Shown piece after piece: positions 31,719 to 39,525 of a stretch of 51,304 nucleotides of DNA. A program made the translations under genes and the position numbers. This DNA is from CAZBMD01 sp964493325 (GTDB lineage Bacteria > Babelota > Babeliae > Babelales > RVW-14), in assembly GCA_964493325.1 (NCBI GenBank), contig CAZBMD010000011.1:1-51304 (forward strand), written 5' to 3'. Every line of letters begins with the position of its first letter. The stretch's first letter is position 1. A model generated the notes under the pieces. That model was not told the origin of the DNA, did not search any database, and was given only the letters and a program-made list of their open reading frames with translations.

Positions 31719-32627
31719 TCAAGCCTTAAGACAGCATAAGTTGTCACTAACATGAAGCATCTCATCGTCAACAAGCATCTGCAAAATCTTGCGCACACGA
31801 ACTTCTTCTTTGCCCAATAACTGGAAATGATTAATCAATCGATCGATTGAGGAGCTGCCATGATCAAGAAGATGCTGCAAAATCATGCCGCGAATCTGAC
31901 GATCAGAACCTTCAAATTTTGATTGTTTTTGATAGTGAGCACTGAACCTACTCAAGTTCCCTTCTCGTTTTTTGAGCATCACACCATAATCCATCAAGGC
32001 GTAATACCAGTCACGCGGCGATTTTCGATCAAGTACTTTTTCAACAATAGGCATTAACTGCTTATCGGTGATATCTGTTAGATTTTTAAAGAAAAAATAG
32101 ATGATAACTGTTCGAATGTTTGTTTCGATAAAAACAGCTTGATGCTGAAATGCATATGCCAGAATTGCATTTGCAGTAGCAGGACCAATTGCAGGAAAAG
32201 AGATCAATGCTTCAACCGTTTGAGGAAGCTCGCCTTGAAACTCATCGGTAACTTTTTTTGCAATTTTTTGTAGCGCGAGCGCCCGCCTGTTATACCCAAG
32301 CCCTTTCCACAACCTCAGAACCTCATCAAAAGGAGCTTGAGCAAGCGATGCAAAATCTGGGAAGCGATCAATGAATGGATCAAACTTTGTTGCTACACGA
32401 TCAGTCTGCGTTTGCTGCAGCATGACTTCAGAAACAACGACGCGATAGGGAGAAATAACTTCTCGCCACGCAAACGATCGACGGCGTAGCCCATAAAAAT
32501 GGTAGAGAATTGAGCGAAAAGCTTGAGCTGTTTCGTCTGTTAAACCCTGAGACTGATATAATTTATAAAAAGACTGAGAGAGATGGTGATCTTTTTCTGC
32601 CCATTCAAGATCAAAAATATTCTGCAT
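31719..32627 (-). CDS. MutY-like HhH-GPD glycosylase lacking the Fe-S cluster
   Basis: 302 residues. HhH-GPD fold with FAWREVISPYRVVVSEVMLQQTQTDRV (catalytic Glu of MutY in SEVML), RLWKGLGYNRRA, and the hairpin FPAIGPATANAILAYA. Where E. coli MutY has the catalytic Asp in LDGN, this protein reads FIETN. There is no C-terminal four-cysteine cluster and no NUDIX-like 8-oxoG domain; instead SAHYQKQSKFEGSDRQIRG and a winged-helix-like end. The same variant is common among proteins annotated as A/G-specific adenine glycosylase in small-genome bacteria. AAGGAG precedes the ATG. Confidence 0.87.
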   Translation of the reverse strand: MQNIFDLEWAEKDHHLSQSFYKLYQSQGLTDETAQAFRSILYHFYGLRRRSFAWREVISPYRVVVSEVMLQQTQTDRVATKFDPFIDRFPDFASLAQAPFDEVLRLWKGLGYNRRALALQKIAKKVTDEFQGELPQTVEALISFPAIGPATANAILAYAFQHQAVFIETNIRTVIIYFFFKNLTDITDKQLMPIVEKVLDRKSPRDWYYALMDYGVMLKKREGNLSRFSAHYQKQSKFEGSDRQIRGMILQHLLDHGSSSIDRLINHFQLLGKEEVRVRKILQMLVDDEMLHVSDNLCCLKA

Positions 32628-32783
32628 AAAGCTCCTTGCTGATGATGCTCACTAGATTAAAACAAAAGAATGCAGATGTACATCTGCATCAAAGCCCCCT
32701 ATCAAATCGATTAAAATGCGTTATATTTGCTGTATGGCTTTATCTAGTAACTGAATGCGAGAAGTTTTTATGCAAAGGATTGT

Positions 32784-33692
32784 ATGTTTTGGATTTTTGT
32801 CGGATTCGCTCTTTTGGCAAGTGCTATCTCAGTCAATAAGGTATTGCTGGCTTCGCTCCCTGCGGTGTTTTTTGTCGGCATTCGAATGTTCTTTGGTGGC
32901 ATCATCCTGTGCTCTTTGTACTACAAATCATCATACAGATTAAACCCTCGACAGCTGCTCAAGAATTGGAAAATTTTACTTGCGGCTGCCGTGTGCACAA
33001 CGTTTCTACCATCAATCCTCAAGGCGTATGGCCTAAAATATCTTGTCTCATCTAAGGCAGCTTTTATTGGCGCGCTCGATCCTTTTATCACAGCGCTGTA
33101 CTCGTATCTTTTGTGGAGCGAAAGATTATCAAAGAAAAAAATTCTTGGAATATTCTTAGGTTTTACAGGCACTATCATGCTGTGCGTACCGCAAACAACC
33201 ATAGAAGAAACTTTTCTGAATATTCTTATTTTCTCTCTTCCTGAACTTGCAGCTTTTGGAGCTGTTGCCATTGGTCGCTATGGCTGGATTTTATCACAAA
33301 TTCAACTCAAGCAGGGCAACTATTCAGCCCCAGAACTTAACGGCATCATCATGCTTATCTCTGGCGTATTGGCCCTTGTAGCAGCTGCTTGCATGGGGCA
33401 ATTTGATGTAGAACAAATTCCGCTTACCTGGAATTTTCTATCACTAATGGTCTATACCATTGTTATGGGCAATGTTGTTGCCTACACCATGTACGCACAA
33501 TTTCTCAAGGCCTACAGCGCCAACTTTGTATCGCTTCTTGGCTTTTCAGTTCCACTGTTTGTCAGTTTTTACGGATGGCTCTTTTTATCAGAACAAATCA
33601 CGCTCACCTTGATTGCTGCTGCGGTTGTTATTCTGACCGGAGTTTACCTGTTTTATCAGGAAGAGCTGGCTTCTTTGAAAAGGAATGCCTAA
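32784..33692 (+). CDS. EamA/DMT-superfamily transporter, copy 2
   Basis: 302 residues, ten predicted membrane helices. AAAGGA lies 6 nt before the ATG. Paralogue of the carrier at 30570: FALLAS near the start, LVSSKAAFIGALDPF, SERLSKKKILGIFLGFTG, LPELAAFGAVAIGRYGW and FYGWLFLSEQIT. The two copies sit on the same strand on either side of the leftward MutY-like gene, so the pair was separated after duplication or the glycosylase was inserted. Substrate unknown. Confidence 0.88.
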   Translation: MFWIFVGFALLASAISVNKVLLASLPAVFFVGIRMFFGGIILCSLYYKSSYRLNPRQLLKNWKILLAAAVCTTFLPSILKAYGLKYLVSSKAAFIGALDPFITALYSYLLWSERLSKKKILGIFLGFTGTIMLCVPQTTIEETFLNILIFSLPELAAFGAVAIGRYGWILSQIQLKQGNYSAPELNGIIMLISGVLALVAAACMGQFDVEQIPLTWNFLSLMVYTIVMGNVVAYTMYAQFLKAYSANFVSLLGFSVPLFVSFYGWLFLSEQITLTLIAAAVVILTGVYLFYQEELASLKRNA

Positions 33693-33855
33693 TTCAAAAA
33701 AGAAGCTTTCTTTTGAACTGATTTTTATTTGCATTCTTTCAGAGAACTCTTACAAAAAAAGCTGTGAATACTTTTGACAAAAAAATACTATTGCGCCATT
33801 TTATACAAACTCTCTTTTGCACGTAATCAATCTAAAATACAAAAAATAAGGAAAT

Positions 33856-34443
33856 ATGAAAATCCTGAAAAAAACACTTCCAGCGCTTCTTGCTCTTACT
33901 ATGATTACGCACGCACAAGCAGGTTCAATAGAATCGGATACAAACCAGGAAAACGTCTGCGTAGAAGAAATCATTGATATAATCGATGCAGAAAAAAGCG
34001 GTACATTCGAAAAACCCAAATCTGGCAAAGTACAACAAATTATAGCTTATCTAAAAAAGAATAAACTACAGGTTGCTGGCACGCTTGGCGTGACAACGCT
34101 TGTAGTTGCTACGGCTATTGCATTGCTTCCAAGAACAAAGCTGATAATCACAGAAAAAGACCTTCCAGAATCGATAAAAGAAAAATTAGCAGCCAATGAA
34201 GAAACTGTTGAGAAAAAAATTTCTGGGATGTCTGACTCAAAAGACAAAGTTGCTTTTCTGAAAGAGGCAAAAGAAGAAATTAGAAAAGCACGATCAAAAG
34301 TAGTAGATCATCTAAAACAAGACTCGCCAGAGTGGAGCGCTAAAGTAAAAAAATTTAATAAAAGCATTAACAGGCTTACTGATAAAATAGAAAAATTAGA
34401 AATTAAAATAAAAAAACTTGAAAAATCAAATACTCAATCTTAA
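33856..34443 (+). CDS. Exported protein with membrane segment and coiled coil
   Basis: 195 residues, no family recognised. AAGGAAAT precedes the ATG; signal peptide about 1-22 (ending HAQAG). A hydrophobic segment at about 73-92 (VAGTLGVTTLVVATAIALL) is followed by a lysine- and glutamate-rich helical region to the end, with heptad-like KLEIKIKKLEK. Topology would be a tail-out coiled coil anchored in the membrane. The decayed ftsZ 3' copy begins 7 bp after its stop codon, and its hairpin may serve as this gene's terminator. Confidence 0.7.
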   Translation: MKILKKTLPALLALTMITHAQAGSIESDTNQENVCVEEIIDIIDAEKSGTFEKPKSGKVQQIIAYLKKNKLQVAGTLGVTTLVVATAIALLPRTKLIITEKDLPESIKEKLAANEETVEKKISGMSDSKDKVAFLKEAKEEIRKARSKVVDHLKQDSPEWSAKVKKFNKSINRLTDKIEKLEIKIKKLEKSNTQS

Positions 34444-34450
34444 AAATCTT

Positions 34451-34640
34451 TTTGCTCAATTAAGAATCGGCGTAATAATCCGATTCTTAATTGAAACTAT
34501 TTAATAGTTAAGAAGGCTGTTTTCACCTAGCTCTAAGCGAGCAGTCGAGCAAATGCAAAAAAAGAGTACACTTTTTCGATAGACTGCTCTTACGTAAACT
34601 CCGTTGCAATTATCGTTACCTGAACTTCATCCTCAACAAA
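34451..34640 (-). pseudogene. Decayed second copy of the ftsZ 3' end
   Basis: Bases 34451-34532 match 35311-35392 at 80 of 82 positions, covering the ftsZ tail (reading LGENSLLNY here, LGENSLLND in ftsZ) and the hairpin beyond it. After a deletion of about 245 bp, 34545-34640 matches ftsZ 35637-35732: on the minus strand it reads DEVQVTIIATEFT, a stop, then EQSIEKVYSFFAFAR, against DEVMVTVIATGFEQEQPIEKVYSSAAFAR. The stop and the deletion show it is not functional. Confidence 0.92.
34457..34493. repeat. Hairpin copy in the ftsZ remnant
   Basis: 14-bp perfect stem (CAATTAAGAATCGG and its complement) with loop CGTAATAAT. Identical to the one beyond ftsZ at 35317-35353 except for one loop base. 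Confidence 0.85.
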
Positions 34641-34649
34641 AGAGATCTA

Positions 34650-34678
34650 TTGACTTTTTTTCAAAATGTAATTACAAT
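34650..34678 (+). promoter_or_regulatory. Promoter of the MazEF module
   Basis: -35 TTGACT (34650-34655), 17-bp spacer, -10 TACAAT (34673-34678), 52 bp before the antitoxin ATG. It starts about where similarity to ftsZ ends. Confidence 0.75.
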
Positions 34679-34729
34679 GTAGATACAAAGTTCTAACAAT
34701 TAATAGATAATAAAAAGAGGAGAAAATCT

Positions 34730-34981
34730 ATGAAGCTTCACCTTGTCCAAATCGGTAATTCATGGGGGATAAGAATTCCCAAATCCCTTTTACAACAATG
34801 CAATTTCAAAAAAATTGTTAAAGTTTCTATCATCAATGGAAATCTTCTCCTTTCTCCTGACAATGGTCCCCGAGATGGTTGGAAAGAAGCGTTCAAGAAA
34901 ATGGCACAAGCTGGCGATGATAAACTCTTGGATAGCGATCTTATCGAATCAACTTTTGATAAGGACGAATGGGAATGGTAG
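34730..34981 (+). CDS. mazE: MazE-like antitoxin (AbrB/SpoVT swapped-hairpin DNA-binding domain)
   Basis: 83 residues. GAGGAGA precedes the ATG. Residues 1-45 form the AbrB-type fold (LHLVQIGNSWGIRIPKSLLQQ, VSIINGNLLLSP), and the acidic C terminus (DSDLIESTFDKDEWEW) is the expected toxin-binding tail. It overlaps the toxin gene by 13 bp. The antitoxin normally neutralises MazF and, with it, represses the promoter just upstream. Confidence 0.9.
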   Translation: MKLHLVQIGNSWGIRIPKSLLQQCNFKKIVKVSIINGNLLLSPDNGPRDGWKEAFKKMAQAGDDKLLDSDLIESTFDKDEWEW

Positions 34982-35301
34982 CACCGCACCGCTTTGACGT
35001 TTACCTTATTTCTCTGGATCCTACACAGGGGCATGAAATTAACAAAACAAGGCCCTGTCTGATTATTTCTCCTAATGAATTGAATATCTCAATCCGAACT
35101 GTCATTATTGCCCCCATGACAACCAAGGGACGGAACTATCCAACACGAATACCCGTCGAATTTGACGGCAAACAAGGACAGATTGTCTTGGATCAAATAA
35201 GAACGGTAGATAAATCCCGTTTAGTTAAGAAACTGGGAACCATTTCAGAGGTAGAAGCTGCAACTGTTTTAGACATTTTACAAAGATTATTTGCCGATTA
35301 A
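34969..35301 (+). CDS. mazF: MazF/PemK-family endoribonuclease toxin
   Basis: 110 residues (or 108 from ATG 34975). MazF/PemK core: RFDVYLISLDPTQGHEINKTRPCLIISPNELN, RTVIIAPMTTKGRNYPTRIPVEF, QGQIVLDQIRTVDKSRLVKKLG. The conserved Arg in TRPC and Thr in APMT are present, so the toxin is probably active. These enzymes cut mRNA at short sequences and stop growth when the antitoxin is lost. The stop codon is 10 bp before the repeat that extends into ftsZ, so the module fills the space between the two ftsZ ends exactly. Confidence 0.92.
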   Translation: MGMVAPHRFDVYLISLDPTQGHEINKTRPCLIISPNELNISIRTVIIAPMTTKGRNYPTRIPVEFDGKQGQIVLDQIRTVDKSRLVKKLGTISEVEAATVLDILQRLFAD

Positions 35302-35316
35302 ACCCAGTTTTTTGCT

Positions 35317-35353
35317 CAATTAAGAATCGGCGCAATAATCCGATTCTTAATTG
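35317..35353. terminator. Hairpin beyond ftsZ
   Basis: 14-bp perfect stem CAATTAAGAATCGG/CCGATTCTTAATTG with loop CGCAATAAT, 7 bp past the ftsZ stop codon. There is no U tract on the ftsZ strand, so it may act with Rho or as an mRNA end stabiliser. Confidence 0.7.
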
Positions 35354-35360
35354 AAACTAT

Positions 35361-36650
35361 TTAATCGTTAAGAAGGCTGTTTTCACCTAGCTTTGCATTT
35401 TTTCGCAAAAATGTTGGAGCGTCAAGATCATTCTCATCAACAGTACTTGAAAGGCTCATCTCAGAAAGTTCTTGCACAGGGCGCTGGGTTGGCGATTCGG
35501 CATCTGTGTGCACAGCAACTGTTGCTACAGGTTTTTCTTGAACAGAGGCTGTCACTGTTTGGTGAAACGGACTTTGAGCATGCATCATTGCCGGTTGCTC
35601 TGGGACCACATTCTGAGCAAGCGTACTTTGCTCTGGTCGAGCAAATGCAGCAGAAGAGTACACTTTTTCGATAGGCTGTTCTTGCTCAAACCCTGTTGCT
35701 ATCACGGTTACCATTACCTCATCACCAGCAGTGACATCAATAACAGATCCCAAAATGATATTTGCATCTTCACGCACCATATCGTATATAAGCATTGCTG
35801 CATCATTAATTTCATAAAGACCAAGCGAAGCGTTGCCGGTAATATTTATCAAAACGCTCTTGGCTCCCTTGATATTTACATTTTCCAAAAGTGGAGAGCT
35901 AATCGCATTCAAAGCTGCTTGACGTGCACGATCAGGCCCGCTTGCTCGACCGGTACCCATAATCGCCATACCCATGTCTTTCATGATTGTTCTGACATCA
36001 GCAAAGTCTACGTTGATATGACCAGCTTTGAGAATGATATCTGAAATACCTTTAACCGCCTGCTTTAAAATATCATTAGAAAGAGCAAATGCATCAAGCA
36101 TTGAAATGCGCTGATCAGAAATTTCAAGAAGCCGTTGATTAGGTACTATGATAAGAGTATCAACAGATTCTTTTAAATTTTTAACAGCATCTTCGGCAAA
36201 CTTATGACGTCTTTTGCCCTCAAATAAAAATGGTTTGGTTACAATTGCAACAGTTAAAACACCCAACTCTTTTGCGGCTTGCGCAATAACTGGAAGCCCG
36301 CCAGTCCCTGTTCCTCCGCCCAACCCTGCTGTCAAGAAAAGAATATCGGTGCCAATAAGATGTTCCATTATGGCATCAAGATCTTCTTCTGCAGCTCTTC
36401 TCCCCAAATCTGGATTTGATCCTGCTCCAAGCCCCTTGGTGATTTTAACACCCAAGCGAATTTTGCTACGAGCTGGAGATAATTCAAGCGATTGCGCATC
36501 AGTATTTGTTACAATAAAATCAACCGATGATAACTGCGCACTCTCAATCATCCAATTCACTGCGTTGCAACCAGCTCCTCCAACGCCCAAAACTTTAAGG
36601 CTGGCGCCTGACAGCAGGCTCTTTTCTTCTTCTATTGCTATATCTATCAT
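35361..36650 (-). CDS. ftsZ: Cell-division GTPase FtsZ
   Basis: 429 residues. Start 36650 chosen because GGGGAG lies 6 nt upstream; an ATG 21 bases earlier is possible. Tubulin signature AGLGGGTGTGGLPVIA, N-terminal KVLGVGGAGCNAVNWM, T7-loop region NVDFADVRTIM, all intact. The C-terminal linker (about 320-405) is variable, followed by the FtsA-binding tail LDAPTFLRKNAKLG. FtsZ polymerises into the division ring. It is the last gene of the ftsQ-ftsA-ftsZ run, 48 bp after ftsA. A decayed copy of its 3' end lies beyond the MazEF module. Confidence 0.98.
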   Translation of the reverse strand: MIDIAIEEEKSLLSGASLKVLGVGGAGCNAVNWMIESAQLSSVDFIVTNTDAQSLELSPARSKIRLGVKITKGLGAGSNPDLGRRAAEEDLDAIMEHLIGTDILFLTAGLGGGTGTGGLPVIAQAAKELGVLTVAIVTKPFLFEGKRRHKFAEDAVKNLKESVDTLIIVPNQRLLEISDQRISMLDAFALSNDILKQAVKGISDIILKAGHINVDFADVRTIMKDMGMAIMGTGRASGPDRARQAALNAISSPLLENVNIKGAKSVLINITGNASLGLYEINDAAMLIYDMVREDANIILGSVIDVTAGDEVMVTVIATGFEQEQPIEKVYSSAAFARPEQSTLAQNVVPEQPAMMHAQSPFHQTVTASVQEKPVATVAVHTDAESPTQRPVQELSEMSLSSTVDENDLDAPTFLRKNAKLGENSLLND

Positions 36651-36698
36651 AATACTCCCCTTTGTATCCAAGGCTCACGCTATTGGTGATTTAACCTA

Positions 36699-37961
36699 CT
36701 AAAAAAAATCATAAATCCAAGATCTCATCCGTTTAAATAACGTTGTTACCACAGCATCACTATCAGCATTTGCTCCAGATCCACTACGCTCGCCAGTTGC
36801 ATACACCAAAAGACCATAACCGGTTGCATAAACAGGACTTTTTAAAAGATCAGGCATTTGAGCAGGCAAAGCTTGGTCAGAAAATGATGATGGCACACCA
36901 ATACGAACAGGAACTCCGAGCCGCTCGGAGGCAAGCTCTTTGACTCCATCAAGCAATGCCCCTCCTCCTGTGATGACAAGCCCTGCAGGCATAAATTGCT
37001 TCAACCTAAATTGATCAATTTCATCAGCAAAAAAATCAAAAAGTTCTTCTGCTCTAAAATGTAAAATTTCAGATAACAGACTCAACTTGACCGTTTTCAC
37101 ACCATCTGTGTAGCCAAGAGCAACATCAACATAATCATTTTGAAGCAGGGCAGCACCTTCGCGCGCAACGGTACCATAAAACCGCTTAAGTTCTTCGGCG
37201 GATTGGAATGGAATGCCAAGCCCAATAGCAACATCATTGGTAAAATGATTACCGGCAATTGGAATAACTTTTGAATGACGAATGCGCCCATCTTTGTAAA
37301 TAGCAAAGTCAGACGTTCCGCCTCCAATATCAAGAATGCCCACACCCATTTCGCGTTCAGATGTGGTAAGAACAGCGTCTGCCGACGCAAGTTGTTCGAG
37401 CACGATATCACGCACACTCACACCAGCAAGTTCACAAGATTTTACAATATTTTGAGCTGAAGCAACGGCTCCCGTGATGATGTGTACTTGAGCTTCAAGG
37501 CGAACACCATACATCCCTAGCGAGTCTAAAACAAACTCTTGACCATCAACACGAAAATATTGCGGAATAACATGCAAAATTTCTTGATCCTTGGGTAATG
37601 GTACGGCTTTTGCCGCATCAATAACACGGTTAATATCATACTGCGTTACATCCCGCCCCTTGATTGCAACAACGCCTGTTGAATTGCAAGAACGTATGTG
37701 ACCGCCAGAAATACCAACGTACACAGATTCAACTTTAACCCCTGCCATTGACTCTGCTTCTTTAAGCGCAGCCTTGATGGAGTCAACCGTCATGCCAATG
37801 TTGACCACAACACCCTTTTTGAGCCCATGTGACGGATGTTGACCAATCCCCACAATTTCAAGATTCCCTCGAAGGTCTACAGAGGCAATCAAGACACAAA
37901 TTTTTGTCGTTCCAATATCAATAGCTGTAACATAGCCACCCAAAATTCTTCGGTTTATCAT
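36699..37961 (-). CDS. ftsA: Cell-division protein FtsA
   Basis: 420 residues. Actin-like ATPase with phosphate 1 loop AIDIGTTKICVLIASV, SHGLKKGVVVNI, phosphate 2 GILDIGGGTSDFAIYKDGRI and adenosine loop LVITGGGALLDGVKELA. The C-terminal amphipathic membrane-targeting helix is represented by LFKRMRSWIYDFF. FtsA tethers FtsZ filaments to the inner membrane. Its ATG overlaps the ftsQ stop codon (ATGA), which indicates coupled translation. Confidence 0.97.
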   Translation of the reverse strand: MINRRILGGYVTAIDIGTTKICVLIASVDLRGNLEIVGIGQHPSHGLKKGVVVNIGMTVDSIKAALKEAESMAGVKVESVYVGISGGHIRSCNSTGVVAIKGRDVTQYDINRVIDAAKAVPLPKDQEILHVIPQYFRVDGQEFVLDSLGMYGVRLEAQVHIITGAVASAQNIVKSCELAGVSVRDIVLEQLASADAVLTTSEREMGVGILDIGGGTSDFAIYKDGRIRHSKVIPIAGNHFTNDVAIGLGIPFQSAEELKRFYGTVAREGAALLQNDYVDVALGYTDGVKTVKLSLLSEILHFRAEELFDFFADEIDQFRLKQFMPAGLVITGGGALLDGVKELASERLGVPVRIGVPSSFSDQALPAQMPDLLKSPVYATGYGLLVYATGERSGSGANADSDAVVTTLFKRMRSWIYDFF

Positions 37962-38773
37962 CCCGCCCCCCGCTTGATTCTTTCTAAAAATTTGACATAA
38001 ACTCGTTCGTTAAATCGAATATCAAAAAGTATTTTACATTCCTTTGAAGTCACAATTCTCTTGGTCAATAAACCCTTGCGAGCCAAATCTTCAAAAATAT
38101 TATTAATCTTGGCAATCTTATCGCGTACAAAAAAAGACTTTTCATCGGCAATTATTTTGCAAGCACACGCCGCCTTTTTAGGAACAAGTTCAATTTTATA
38201 GGGCGCATGATAGGTAATGTTAAATCGATCCCAATAATCTTGTGGAATTGAGTGTAGAAACGCGTAAGCCTGCTTATCAAGCTTTTCCCCACACCATGAC
38301 TCATCAACGGAGACAGGCTTGAATTTTTTCAGATCGATATTTTCAAAATATGATGGCACCAAGAGCCTACGCTTATCACCAACAACAAATTGATTGTTTA
38401 CCAAAAAAGACGGAGCCACACCTTGCACAGTAACATTCAGCGTCATAGACGCAGACAAACGACAATCAATTTTTTTGATAATTGGGAATTCCTTTTTCAG
38501 TTCTTGAAAAAGCGTCTGAGGTGAAAATAAAAAAAGAGATCTGCGAGCATCAGCTGTAATTAAATTTTGAATCTTACGAGCAACCGTTTCGGAATAAATA
38601 TGCTCAAAAAAACAAACCGTTGTCCGCGGATAAGTTGAATCGTAAATATTCTGACGAACAGATACAACCATTCTTTGAACCGAGAAAAAAACAATGGGCG
38701 CTGCTATGCCGCAAGCAACAACCAGCAACACAAATTTTTTTGCATTTTTTTTTATTTTTTTCGCTGATGCCAT
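37958..38773 (-). CDS. ftsQ: FtsQ/DivIB-like division protein
   Basis: 271 residues from ATG 38773; a GTG 12 bases earlier is possible. A lysine-rich start (ASAKKIKKNAKKF), a single membrane helix about 15-37, then a POTRA-like stretch with FPIIKKIDCRLSASMTLNVTVQGVAPSFLVNNQFVVGD, matching the pattern of FtsQ in which a strand pair is followed by a conserved own-domain. Sequence is divergent, and the assignment rests mainly on topology and the position directly before ftsA. FtsQ recruits FtsL, FtsB and later proteins to the septum from the periplasmic side. Confidence 0.82.
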   Translation of the reverse strand: MASAKKIKKNAKKFVLLVVACGIAAPIVFFSVQRMVVSVRQNIYDSTYPRTTVCFFEHIYSETVARKIQNLITADARRSLFLFSPQTLFQELKKEFPIIKKIDCRLSASMTLNVTVQGVAPSFLVNNQFVVGDKRRLLVPSYFENIDLKKFKPVSVDESWCGEKLDKQAYAFLHSIPQDYWDRFNITYHAPYKIELVPKKAACACKIIADEKSFFVRDKIAKINNIFEDLARKGLLTKRIVTSKECKILFDIRFNERVYVKFLERIKRGAG

Positions 38774-38908
38774 AAAATCACACACTCTTTTACTATCTCT
38801 AGATTGCCCCGTGCCCGTTTAGGAGTACAAGCATAAATTGCTTTCAGCTCCTTTTATGAGTAATAGCAAAACGGCAATCGAAAAAGCAAAAAGAATGTGC
38901 GCTCAGGC

Positions 38909-39355
38909 TTAAGCGTCTGACCCGGCTACGGGAAAACCCCTATCTGACCACTCTTGCACTCCCCCTTCATAAACCCGGGCATTGGAAAAGCCAAGACTAA
39001 CTAAAAGTTCATAGGCCTGGTTACTCAAGGGACATGCTTTTGAAGCGCAGTAGACAGCTATATTTTTATTTTTAGCCCAAAGCTTTGATTCAGCCTTGAG
39101 ATTTTGAAGAGGAACACAAGTTGATCCTTTGATATGAAGCTTATCAAAAGATTCTTGAGGCAACACACAAACAACGGTAAGATCATCACTATTTTTCATA
39201 TCATTGATGAGCTGCTCGGCAGAAATATCGAGATTTTCTCCACCAGTAGCTGAAACGTAGGCAACCGACATGTAAGCAGCCACAGCCATCAGCCCAATAA
39301 CAACAACTGCTGGAATAGCAAAAAATTCTAGTTTCCATACGTGATTATGCTTCAT
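38909..39355 (-). CDS. Membrane-anchored rhodanese-like sulfurtransferase
   Basis: 148 residues. GGGAGGG precedes the ATG. A membrane anchor at about 11-35 is followed by a rhodanese domain: ISAEQLINDMKNS, HIKGSTCVPLQNL, active-site loop C103-A-S-K-A-C in VYCASKACPLS, and the end ARVYEGGVQEWSDRGFPV. The active cysteine is present. Located outside the membrane, such domains carry sulfane sulfur or act in redox handling. Stands alone between ftsQ and the coiled-coil gene. Confidence 0.9.
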   Translation of the reverse strand: MKHNHVWKLEFFAIPAVVVIGLMAVAAYMSVAYVSATGGENLDISAEQLINDMKNSDDLTVVCVLPQESFDKLHIKGSTCVPLQNLKAESKLWAKNKNIAVYCASKACPLSNQAYELLVSLGFSNARVYEGGVQEWSDRGFPVAGSDA

Positions 39356-39525
39356 TGAAGCCCTCCCATCATAATTTGCTGCACGTCTATTCTCAAAATA
39401 GCATTATTTGAGAACAATATTTCCCAAATTTCAAGCTAATATATTTTCAGATAGAAAATCAAATAAATTAAAATTTGAAGGGAGAGCCTTAACGGTTGCA
39501 TATTTTACTACGCAACCACCATCTA

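Noticed and set aside
35393..36044. Rightward reading frames opposite ftsZ
   Set aside because: Shadows of the ftsZ coding strand with no binding site or family match.
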